A stretch of DNA of 64,000 nt, taken from NCBI RefSeq assembly GCF_042453785.1, contig NC_091661.1:32107501-32171500 (forward strand), in the 5' to 3' direction. Source of the DNA: Malus domestica. Taxonomy: Eukaryota > Streptophyta > Magnoliopsida > Rosales > Rosaceae. A program made the translations under genes and the position numbers. Below, piece after piece: positions 32,927 to 43,480 of the stretch. The notes below the pieces were generated by a model that worked only from the letters and a program-made list of their open reading frames with translations, had not been told where the DNA came from and did not search any database. Every line of letters starts with the position of its first letter. Positions within the stretch are counted from its first letter, which is position 1.

Positions 32927-33350
32927 GGTTTTTATTATAAATAGTCTTTAAAACTTAAAAGAGATGAATAAAGATTTAGTTTGACTAATTAGTGATTACT
33001 CATTAATAAATCAGGACGGCAAAAATTCCCTTGCTTACCCGGCTCCTTCACCTACCTGTCCCTAATTTGAGCTTCAGTAAGTCTGGAGAGGCAGACGGGT
33101 TTATTTTGAGCGCAGCAGTGCATTGTTATAATTATGCATTCCATGAGTAATTTGGGTATTTCATTTCTGGAGAACCTAAAAGTTGGATCCAAGCTAAACG
33201 CATCAGAGGATAGATCGATCCCGAGTAGTTAACAGAATTATGACGAAAGGACCACATCAATTTGCGACACACATTTTTAATGATTACATTGGTCAATTTT
33301 TAATTTTAAAGACCATCTTAATTGAGCGAGTTAATTTCAGATAAAAACTC
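32927..33350 (+). mobile_element. Pack-type insertion carrying PPR gene pieces
   Basis: This 0.42-kb insert is absent from the laccase A promoter. Its ends share GTTTTTAT and ATAAAAAC inverted, with AAAGAC/GTCTTT next inside, so it looks like a TIR element. Its interior matches the PPR gene at 54606-59170 in the same orientation. Positions 32950-33010 match intron 7 (58393-58460), 33032-33070 match 58700-58742, 33073-33125 match 59003-59062, and 33130-33215 match 59098-59240 with gaps. Intron sequence shows it was copied from genomic DNA, not mRNA. The captured pieces do not keep a reading frame. The exact borders and target duplication are uncertain in the surrounding TA repeats. Confidence 0.7.
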
Positions 33351-33476
33351 ATAAATATATATATATATATATATATTATATAATAGAGATAAAAGCACAG
33401 AAGCCGATTGTATGTAATCGAAAATTAATTAATTTACTGGTGAAGTTTAAAGCTAACAGTGAATGCAACGCTAATT

Positions 33477-33905
33477 ACTGTTCTAAAAATCCTGCCTAGG
33501 CGTTAGACGGCTGACTATCATCCAGATAATCTCTAAACGTTTGAAAATTTGAAAATGACACCTAGACCTACTTAGGCATCCGCTTAACCTACCGACATGT
33601 CTAGACACCCGTATAGATCGTAACTCTTACTTATACAAAAAATTAATAACTTTCATTTTGTATTTTATTTTGTTCAATAAAATGTAAGAGATTTGTTGAA
33701 TACTAGGATGATCAATCATTATATACTTGTTCCCTATATTTTTAATATGTTATAGAATTTTATAATCTATATGTCATTTTATTTTGTAATTTATGTATTC
33801 CAATATAAATAGACACTTATTATATACGATATATAATAAATTCACTTAAATCCGCCTAGGCCTCAACCCGCCTCCCGACTAGTGTCTAGCATATTTTAGA
33901 ACATT
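33477..33905. mobile_element. MITE in the laccase B promoter
   Basis: This is the counterpart of 16608-17080, with the same GTTCTAAAAATC start and CCTAGGCGTTAG word and a reversed GTTCTAAAATATG end. Sharing between the two laccase promoters dates it before the duplication. Confidence 0.55.
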
Positions 33906-34089
33906 AATGCTAAGTAAGAAGTGTTCATGAAACGCTGTGCTTCATATCGTCACTAATTTGGTATCCAAATATTCAGAGGGAGGGTGAAAGGATCTAAAAC
34001 TAAGAAGGTAGCTAGCACTCCTCCTCCTTCCACCTCCCTCAATCCTCCATCTCATGCCAAAATCGCGATTACTAAATAATTAATCATAT

Positions 34090-34697
34090 AATGGGTAATT
34101 TTATTTGAATTCATATAACCTCTTTATACTCAACTTACTTTCTACACCCATATTATTTGTAACTAAACTATTAATATATCTTTAAACCCTACACTCACAA
34201 ACTCAATTCAACACCCATTTAAAAATAAAACTCAAAATCAAAGCATATGTTCTCTCCTCTCACATTCTCTCCTTCCCACAAGTCCATCGTCTTCCCTGTT
34301 AATTCTTCATGATTTAACATAAATCGAAATTAATAAGAATTGGCGAGAGTTAATTTATCGTTTAGGTTTACAGGAGAATGGCATAAAGCCATCCTTTATG
34401 CAATTACCATGTTGGAAAAGCTTGATCTTCTGAGGCTAAGTAAAGGAGTGGGTGATGACCTGCAGGTTGTAAAAGCTTGATAACACCTTTTTTGGTCAGT
34501 TTCTGATGCTTTCAGGAGCAATAAGAAATTCAAGGCTATGGGACGGGAAGATTGACCAGTCCAACTTGATTTGGACTAGTTAGTACTCAACTGCCGTAGG
34601 ACTAATGAATATCTATACAAGTAGTGGAAATACGACCAAAGTTAGCGGTTTGAATCTGGTGCTGCTGCGATAAGGCTACGGCGTTGAATCATCCATA
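34090..34697. other. Unit-3 specific insertion of about 600 bp, origin unknown
   Basis: The flanks align with unit 2 near 17265, where this sequence is absent. The left part (34095-34230) resembles a MITE end beginning GGGTAATTTTATTTGAA. The part at about 34360-34690 has gene-like composition and a short open stretch, but I recognise no domain. It may be a captured gene piece or a composite of two insertions. Confidence 0.35.
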
Positions 34698-34799
34698 ATA
34701 TAATTATTTTTGTAGCTTTTTTTCTACCTTTCTATTTCTTATTAGTAAGAAAGGTCAAGTTTCACCTAATTAATAGTCTAATCAGAATTCCTTCATTTA

Positions 34800-35700
34800 A
34801 AATCTTAAAAATGAACGTTTTGTTGGCCATCTGTTGCTACTTGCTAGTCAGCTATTCCATGCCACCTTACAAAACCCAAAAGGTGTTTTCTTTATTCCTC
34901 CCCCCTCCCCACCAACCCCCAGTACTTTTCGTTTCATGCCGTCACAGATTTTTTGGTTTCACGGCTGTCACAGACAATTTACTTTGCTTCTACTTTTATA
35001 TTTCTGGTGCTTAGAGCTTCAAGGAATTAATTTGCATAAATTAACACTCAATGAAGATCGATCTTATATGTCCAAATTAAACCTGATAACGAAATTTGAC
35101 GAATTAACACAACATGCAGATTGCAGCATGTTAAGTTAACTGCGATGCGAGCTTTGGGATCAACCCAAAACAAAAATAGTAACAAGGGAAGGTCAATTGT
35201 TGTGGGCATGGAGTAAGGTGATGAGTCAACAAAAAAAGTGAACCACAAATCCAATAAAAACTTCTCGCGTGTTAAAATGGTTGAAAGATAGAACGATGGT
35301 TGACTCTTTCATATTAAGGGATTATAATCACTTTCTTTTTTGGTAACATAAGAGGGTGGATACCTCCAAAACTAGCTCTTATTACATATAGTTCGAGTTC
35401 TAGGAACTCACATCATATTATCAAATAACCGAGTTCCAATTCAGTCTGGAAGATTATAAAAAAATGATACCCAAGATCCATTTTATAATTCTCACTAGCA
35501 ATTTCATCTACCATCATATTCTTCTCCCGGTAGATATGCACTAACTCGCATTCGGCTATGCGTGTTACAAGTTGTCTGCAATGATTAATGATGTTGACAA
35601 GAGGATGAAAGCTAGTATCAGTCATATTATTAATTAAATTAACCACTAAAATTGAATCAATCTTCACCCATAATTTTGAAATGCTCTTGTCGACTATAAG
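34800..35700. repeat. Laccase-HRD1 spacer, copy 3
   Basis: This copy is colinear with 17430-18427 plus 19446-19545 and serves as the unoccupied reference for the 1,018-bp foldback. It contains the least decayed copy of the RNase H-like frame. It lies downstream, in the minus-strand sense, of the intact HRD1 gene. Confidence 0.75.
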
Positions 35701-35850
35701 TTGCAGTCCAAAATATGGCCCCCAAATTTCAACATCAACCACCAGCCCTTTTGTCCAAGTGGACAAATAACCCGCTAAGCCAATCATCCATGTTCTCTCT
35801 AAAAACTCCTCTGCACGTTTTTTGTTTTTTCCAGTAGCATTGATTGGAGA
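35413..35850 (-). pseudogene. RNase H-like (RVT_3) domain fragment
   Basis: The minus-strand frame 35413-35787 encodes about 124 aa that read like the second half of a plant RVT_3 RNase H domain. It has an E-W-G-GL helix, a KIDSILVVNLI strand-helix carrying an Asp at the catalytic position, and HIYREKNMMVDEIA near the end with the last conserved Asp. The first strand with its catalytic Asp (usually NxDGS) is missing, so it is a fragment. Such domains occur in LINEs and in related plant host paralogues. Copies of it, more decayed, lie in the other spacers. Confidence 0.6.
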
Positions 35851-36361
35851 AGCGTCATTTTAAAGACCGCATTGAAATTTTAAAGATGTAGAGGGCGTTA
35901 AATAGGAGCAGGCTACTATTTTGCGATTTTTATTTATTTTTTTATTTTTTTTTAAACAAGCCACAGCCCGCTCTGAACAAAAATTAAGAAAAAAGGGTCT
36001 CTTAGCCGGATACGGGGTTGTTTTTCCTCAAAGCGTCACAGATTGCTCCTTTAAAATTTTATTTTTTTAAGTTATTAACTTTTTAGTACACATGTCCCAT
36101 GAGTGCCACCAGTATTCCGGTCAAATTGAAAAATCTCTCATAGAATAGAAGCAGCATTACAAGTTCTACACAATTCTACCATTCGCAAACGGTATTGGTA
36201 AATGTTACAAGTACAAAAAGATAAATTTCTTTTTCATAAAGATGAAAAGAGTTTACTTATACAATAATATGCTCAAACTCAATACTCCAGTTATTCATCC
36301 ATCCCTATACTAATTTTCTCATCCCTTGTTTTCTTACAATATACCTAAAGTTATGCCATGT
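35700..36361. repeat. HRD1 3'-flank block, copy 4 (native position)
   Basis: This copy lies just downstream of the stop codon of the intact HRD1 gene and so probably includes its 3' UTR and terminator region. It shares GAGGGCGTTAAATAGGAGCA (near 35892) and CAAGTTCTACACAATTCTAC with the other three copies. It has neither of the small TIR elements. Confidence 0.75.
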
Positions 36362-39351
36362 CTACGTATCAACCCGATCTTCATGACGTCCACAATCTGA
36401 AACAGATGAAGGAGCTGCAACGCTCTTTCCTTTGCCATCCAAAGATGCCCCTGTTGGACCCATGTCCACACTTTCCTTTGGTTTTGGTTTCTGTAAAACT
36501 TGGAGCTGATTCTGCAGTATCTGTACAAGAAAAGCAGTTACTAAGCACGAGAAAATGGGGGTAACGACCACAAATCAAAACAGAAGTGATTCATCTTCTC
36601 TTTAATAATACCCCTATCTGGGCCTGAAGAAACTTTTTCTGGGCCTCCAGCTGAGAAGCTGTCAGATTTTGATCGCTGCTCAGCCTCCCCCCATAGGCCA
36701 CATTGGCGCCAGGAACAAACATGTAAGGTGGAAACTGAGAGAAGGACAAGTTTGCAGCTCCAGCAGGGGTTGCAAGCTGAGGCCGTGATTGTCCACTAGA
36801 CGCTTCTCCACTAGATTCAGTATTAGGGGAGTCAGCCGTATGTCTTTGAACCTGAGGAAGTGCCGCATATCCAGGAGACCTACACACAAGAGGGCGTAGT
36901 TTGTAAGACTCTAGTACGCAGCATTCTATGGCAGTGCAACATATCCAAATCATATGTATCAAGCACACACTCTCACAAGCAACCTGGGAACAAACTAAAA
37001 TACAATGGGAACATATGACCTCTCCACCAATAAAAATGTAAACGTTAACTTGGGGATAAATGTGTCATTACCATACTAGTCTGTTTGCAGAAGCATATAC
37101 ATGAGACTTCTCATATATTGATGCAGCAGCAGCAGCAGCTCGGAGCCTGGCTTCATGTTGGCTCACACTATCACCAGCAACTCCAGCACCCTGAGCCATT
37201 GTGCCTGTCCCTGTTCCCAATTAAAATCATCAGTTAACTCACATTTTACACTGAACAAAAGATCAGAGTCCCATATGATCAAAAATATATTATATGAAAG
37301 AAAAAAAAGAGCGACCATGAAACATGAAATCCAACTGGCATTTTATTGGTGCCTTCATTTTTCATTTCCTTCTATAATAATCTTTCATGGATGAAGGAAA
37401 AGGAAGTGTAAGTATATAACCACAAAGTTCTGAAATTAAAAACAACAAAGTGCCCTTTCTTTAATGACCACATATCAGACCTTACGTTGTCACACAGAAA
37501 TTAAAAGACAAAACAACAATTGCAATGCTCAGAAGTTTACCCTGTTGATGAGCATCTGACTGTGAGCCCCTATGCCCGCCAGCTGTACCTGTCCCACTGT
37601 CAGGAGGTACAACTAGAGCCCTGCAAGTAGGGCAGGTATGCTGTCGCTCTAACCATGATCGAAGGCAAGACACATGAAAAAGGTGTCCACATAATAGTTT
37701 CTTGGCTGTTGTCATCTCTTCACGGCAAATGATACAAGTTGCGTCACTTCTGCATAACCATCATAAACAACTAAGACTCCAATATGCAGAATTTGATGAT
37801 TACAAAATAAAACACTTGAAACTAATGAGACTTTAAACTTACGCATTAAGCTCTTCAGGCGTAGCATCTGGGAATCGATCATTCATGTTTGATGTGAGCT
37901 TTCGATAACGAATGTAATCAGCAATGCGAAGCTTAAAGTTCCTAAATGTTTCATAAAGCTCACGTATCAAGTGCAGTGGCACACCATAGTACCTGGGATG
38001 GGACAAAACTTCACGTCAATCAAGATAAGAATAACCTCAGCTTATGCTAGTCAACAAGCAAAAATCTCCACATGCTTAAATTTATAGGATTTCTGCCCAA
38101 TTATTGTCTCATATTCTAACATTTCAGGTCCACAGCTTCTCCATCACTTGGGAGCCAAACATGTTGCATTCAACACATGTCAAGCCCAACACATTCTCAT
38201 AATGGTGTCTTTAGCAAAAAATTGAGTGTACAGCTATTTATCTAAACCAAAATATAAACAGAATACTCACGTGAAAATCGCGAGGAAGAAGCACAAATAC
38301 ATAGACAAATGAAGCAAGTCCCGAATAAGTTCCAAGTAGAACGTGTAGACAGGCTTCTTCTCCCACTGTCCCTCCTTAAGCATGTCAGTTACATAGAAAA
38401 CATATTTCACAAACGTTGACACTGTTGTTGTTGCTAGTATCATGTACCTGGATACAGAATCATGGACATTGTTAAAATGAGAAAGACTGAAGAATGCAGA
38501 AATTCATTACTTATCCATATTATTGGCTTTTATATCTAAGGCTTTCCCTTTCCGTATAATCCCATCACAACTATTAGTTCTCCCTTATTGCATTTCGTAC
38601 TCGACATAAATCATTCAATGGATCATCATATCATCTGCCCTATCAACCACTTTCCACGACCACACAATAGACTTGCTCAACTCATTTCCAATATAATGAA
38701 GCTAAATGCAATATTAATTATCAGATAAAAAGATGCTAAAGTTATCAAATTTTGATCAAATAAAATGTAGGATGTTCCAAAATGAAAACAAATAGAATAA
38801 TTAAGATGGATCACTTACTCGAATGAAAAGAAGAGGGAAACCGAGGCCTTTTGTGTCCTTATCAAGTTGCTAACAGAACTGTACAAAAAGAGACTATCTA
38901 GAACAAGCAAGAAACCCAAAAAGGAGACAATCCGAACATGAGACAGCATGGGCACGGAAGGAGTAGTCTCGATGTACTCAACCCTCTTCTGAGCCAACCA
39001 ATGCAAAGCCTTGATCAACAAGAGAGTAGTAACCATAGCAAGAAACGAGACCGAAAAGTCCTGCCTGAATATAGTGATGGCAAAGAGGATTTCCATGACT
39101 TCCCGCCACGATTGCTCGTTAAGCCTCTCCACCTCGGCTTCCCGGAGTGATCCAAGGAAGATCTTTTTAGTCAATTGCCACATAGTACACATAATGACCA
39201 GACCCATGTTGAGAAGCAACACCAAGCTGATCTTCGACGTCGACAAATACACCATTGCCGGATAAAACTGACCTCTACTACTAAATGCATGATAAACAAT
39301 CGCTAGGGTTGCTACCAAACTAATCCCCGCATAGGTTTGCAGCTTCATCAT
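36362..39351 (-). CDS. HRD1: HRD1-type ERAD E3 ubiquitin ligase, 544 aa, seven exons
   Basis: This is the membrane RING ligase that ubiquitinates misfolded proteins retrotranslocated from the ER (ERAD, with HRD3/SEL1L and CDC48). Exons are 39351-38819, 38447-38271, 37992-37843, 37749-37541, 37210-37072, 36879-36612 and 36520-36362; they sum to 1,635 nt with GT-AG junctions in phase. Exons 1-3 encode the hydrophobic multi-pass domain, which matches Arabidopsis HRD1A/B closely (YAGIS at the start, REAEVERLNEQSWRE). The RING-H2 set is complete: C292, C295, C307, H309, H312, C315, C326, C329. The C-terminal third is Ala/Gln/Ser-rich and ends in a short coiled coil (LEAQKKFLQ...LQNQLQVLQ). I chose Met at 39351 by homology; the frame is open to an ATG at 39435. 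This is the only complete copy in the window and the source of two pseudogenes. Confidence 0.93.
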
Positions 39352-39958
39352 TTTCCTCAAACCTAATCGATTAAGGTTGCTGTTACGGGACAACAATCGA
39401 CAACTTCTTGATGCGCTTTTTCCAAACCGATTCAAATTTAAGAACGTTACAGTGCCATCGAGTTGAGACCTAGAATTTCAAACAACACAAATGAAATCCC
39501 AATCAAATCAAATGAGCCCTAAATCCGAAGCACTATTAAAATTAAAAATTGGAAAGCAATTTTAAGAAAGTAAATATTAATTTCATCTTATCAAATGAGA
39601 ATTCATAGAAAAATTGAAGCAACTGAGAGTACCTGTGAAGTTCGCTCTGTTGAAATTTCGGGTTTTCTGGTGTTTCTTCTCCTTCCGTCCGTCTTTTATT
39701 TTCTCAGAAAATTAAAAAAAAAGAAAAGAAAAGAAAAAGAAAAGCTGTCAGGCCAATTAAAAAATGAAAACAAAAATGATGTAGGTCTACCCAATGGGGA
39801 AATGCCACGTGGTGAAGGACCCAAACTAAACCCAATCCGAGTTTATTTTTCTGACCCGACTTAAATCCGAGCCCGTCAAATATTAGGAACGGGCCGAGTT
39901 CGAGAGAGCCTGGCCCTACAGAGCGCGAGAGAGGGAGGAGAGGGAGAGAGGGAGAGAA
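39352..39958. promoter_or_regulatory. Divergent promoter region between HRD1 and NDUFA12
   Basis: The two start codons are 607 bp apart and point away from each other, so this stretch holds both promoters and 5' UTRs. It contains a G-box CACGTG at 39806-39811, a GGGCC motif near 39891, and a GA-rich 5' leader (39926-39958) before the NDUFA12 ATG. The open frame at 39595-39864 is low-complexity Lys-rich sequence and I do not call it a gene. Confidence 0.55.
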
Positions 39959-42128
39959 ATGGCGACGGCGGTGAAGAGCGTTGCGAAGGCAATCAGAGAG
40001 AGAGGTCTCCGCAGCTACTTAAAGGAGCTCAAGGAGGATGGCTTCTTGTATGTTCTATCTCCATCTTTTGCTTTACGAATTGATTTATTTGTTTTTTTTT
40101 GTTAATATAATGCTTTTGGAGATGTCAAAGATCTCAAATTTGCTCGTTGGATGTATGTGATTGGATGCCAAGAGCATCGTTGGTATTTTGCTTATTGCAA
40201 GTAATGTTTCTGAATCCAATCTGTCCTCCTTGGCACCTGTTAAATAAAAGACAAATCAATGTGGGATGGCAACTTTAGATTTTGAATTTTCGATTTGGGG
40301 TTTTCTTATTTTTGCTGCATTGAAGAAAGAAATAATTTTCGGAAGTCCGAAAATTTGAAGAGGTGCTGAAACAAACAGCTCTTGAGCTGGGTGGGTTGAG
40401 AAAATTTTGTTGGTCTGTTCTCTGATGTTAAATCTGTTGGCTTGGTAGGAAAATGTAGGAAGGAAAACAGATTCGAAGCTAAAACTTTTGTCCAAATGCT
40501 TTACTATTTGGCGCTCAGGGACGATATCTTATGTTATAATTACTGTTTTGGAGCACTTTCTGATGTCCAGGGTTCACTGAGACGTCTTTTGGTAGCTCGT
40601 TGAATGGCTCTTAAATTGCTTTTTTGGGTTTCGTATCCTATATCTTTATACCGTGCTGACTGTTTATACCGTTCCAAATCTTGCAGAAATTGTATTTTCG
40701 ATGGAAACCTTACGTAAGTCACATTACTTCCCCTTTACTTGATATCCTTAACAAACAAGCATAATGCATGTTTACATGATATTTAGAGTGTTCTTATTTT
40801 GAGTACAGATCTTGCATGTTAAAATTTATATGCCATGTTATTCGAAGAGAACATAAAAGTTAAAACATTGAATTGTGACCAGTAGGCTAGTTGCTACTTG
40901 GATGCTGCAAAAAGCAACAGCCCCATAAGGATAAGTTATTCATAATTCTGGGAGTCTGATATAGTTAACAATTTCTCTCTTGTAAAGAAAATGAACATTC
41001 GAATGAGGGATTACTTTTGCTTCTTTGTGGTTTTCATTTTTTAATTGTGTTAGTCATCTTTGTTTCTTTAGCATATCTAGCAAATTTTTGTTTGATGCTG
41101 TAGGCAAACTAAGATCCACAATATTGGGGCAAGGCTTGTAGGTGTTGATAACATTGGCAATAAATATTATGAGAAGCTTGACGCTCAATATGGTTAGTGT
41201 TTTCTTCATTCCCCACCTTCTGATGCCTTTCTTACTATAGCATAAAAATATTCTTTACTGCATTGCACTGGAGTTATGACATTGGTGTCGATTATCATTT
41301 CCAAGAACAAGCCATATTCAAATCATGATACAAATCTTAATCTCATGGATCTTTTCAAATCTTATTTCCATATTCCTAAGGTTTGGAAGAAGGTAAAGAA
41401 ATAATTTTAGTTTCCTAGGAAGTGTGCAAATTCCTCTTCCCCGTGGTAAAATGGTTCGACTCTTTTGTAGGCTGAACAAATTTTGACAAAGGTCCCGTAT
41501 TTCTTTATAAGAATGCAAGGAAATTAATGGTGCTAGCCTGCTAGCGGGTTTTTGTGCAATTGGACAATTCGTATTAGATGCTTACATGCCTTGGTACATA
41601 AAATTTCACCACATCCATGTGAGTTACAGCCATGAGTTAGATATAACAACTGTTCTAATTTTCCTCTTTGATGCATTGGGAAGATGCCATTCTTCAAAGT
41701 TATGCGTTGCTTCGAGGTTATTGTGGTATGAATGCTCACAGCTAACAATTGACCAGAGGGATTTTACAGGAAGACACAGATGGGTTGAATATGCAGAGAA
41801 GAGTCGCTACAACGCTTCTCAAGTACCACCAGAATGGCATGGTTGGCTGCACTACATAACTGATCATACAGGAGATGAGGCCAGTCCTGCTTCCCTTTGA
41901 AATATTTGATCGTGTATGCTGTGAAAATCTTGTTACATGTAGCTAACAAACAATGAATTCTTGTTGCAGCTTTTGATGCTAAAACCAAAGAGGTATGGCA
42001 TTGAACACAAAGAAAATTTCACTGGGGAGGGTGATGAGTTTATTTACCATTCCAAGGGCCACAGCCTCAATCCAGGGCAGAGAGACTGGACCAGGTACCA
42101 ACCTTGGGAACCAACCAAGAAGGAGTGA
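39959..42128 (+). CDS. NDUFA12: NDUFA12, complex I accessory subunit, 157 aa, five exons
   Basis: This is an accessory subunit (B17.2 type) of mitochondrial NADH:ubiquinone oxidoreductase. Exons are 39959-40047, 40687-40713, 41104-41192, 41770-41879 and 41970-42128, summing to 474 nt. Family signatures are RHRWVEYAE, YNASQVPPEWHGWLHYITD and LNPGQRDWTRYQPWEPTK; length is normal for plants. Intron 4 (41880-41969) begins GCCAGT, so the frame requires a GC-AG intron. Reading through instead would add a few codons (ASPASL) and stop at 41898, losing the conserved C-terminal half. Exon 2 is only 27 nt. The neighbour to the right is a VGT1-like transporter, the same pairing as Arabidopsis At3g03100 and At3g03090. 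Confidence 0.95.
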
Positions 42129-43480
42129 GTTGTTTCTGTGGCACGTACGTGCTCAAACTTGAAAAGATTTGGCACTATTGTGCCGTGTATTCGGTTAATA
42201 AATGGCTTGTACTTGTGTTAGCTGTGAATCTTTTGGAATGCTTGCTGTGTGGAGAACAGTCCTAAAAACTTCATAGTTCAATGAAATGCTGGTATTTTGA
42301 TTTGTTGGGTGAATAATATCAGTTCAAAAGGGTTGTGTTTCACGGTAGGAGTAGTAGCAATGTGCACTGAGCACTGCTAGTGCTAATTGGTGTTGTTCTC
42401 GAGTGCTGAAATGTCCGTTGCTGAGCGAAACAGATACATAAAAAAAACATACATGAAAAAGTAGGTGGATTACACATTGATTTGGGTTATGGCAATACCG
42501 AAACATACATGTACGGGATGATTAGGAGTGTCGCTTGTGACATACGCGATCCTTATCACTCTCAGTTTTCCTTGTACCGATTCATGACCTCTCCGATAAT
42601 TTCAAATAAGTAGGCGTGGCAAAAAGATTTGCGTGAATTGATGGGAGTGGAAGCCTGGAAGGGACTGGTAAGTGGAGAGCATGAGCTCTTACTCTCCATG
42701 CGTCGGCCTAACAAGCTAGTGAAGGAGAAGCTTACAAGTCGACAGACACTGCCGCACTGTCTGCTACATTCCGCGTCATGCTTTTCTAATACCATGCATT
42801 TGCAATCATGTTCAAAATCTTGTGCCAAATTTTTACCCAAAATACTAGATAAATAAAAGAACAACTAATAAAAATGATTTAAAAATTTTGAGTTTTAACA
42901 ATAAAAACAAAATAAAATGTAAAGTAAATAGTACAATATTAATTTTTTAGTGTAAAAATATGATTTTTCATTAAAATAAACAGTAACGGAAACTTTTCGT
43001 TAAAATTCTCATAAATAAACAGAAAAAACCTTGTGCCAAATTTGTCATGGAAAATTACTAAAAAGTAAGAGCGTAAGGTAAGCTAATTAATCACGACTTC
43101 TCTTAACCTATAAAAGTGGGATTTAAAATTAAAAATAATTAGACAAAAGAAAGCCTTCGCAGCAAAGCAACCTCCATTCTCTGTTTCTGCTCGAGTCAGG
43201 TTTTGAGTCACGAGTCACGAGTCACGACTCAGTTCTGCATGACCACTGCAACTGCATTTGGACTCACCTAACTAACAACATACGAACCTTTTTATTTGCG
43301 ACTTCTTCTCATCTCCCTTGCCAGTTTCGATAACCTTCCCCATCGATCTCCACGTGACCCTGAAAAACCAAACCAAAAAAAGCTCCTAAATTTCGTTTGG
43401 TATTCTTTCATACGCCGACAGCAACCTCCATTCAATTCAATTTCTGGGGACCTCTTTGGTGTGGTGAGCTGCAGGCAGCA
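42129..43480. other. Intergenic: NDUFA12 3' end, MITE and VGT1-like promoter
   Basis: AATAAA near 42198 may serve NDUFA12. Positions 42858-43020 are a MITE-like sequence, related to 62600-62755 in the same orientation: both have TTGAGTTTTAA, GTGTAAAAATATGATTTTT or a variant, and TTTTCGTTAAAATTC. The stretch 43140-43480 is likely the promoter and 5' UTR of the transporter. Short open frames here show no conserved domain. Confidence 0.5.

Noticed and set aside
39595-39864. 89-aa frame between HRD1 and NDUFA12
   Set aside because: It is driven by an A-rich Lys run in a divergent promoter and shows no conserved motif.
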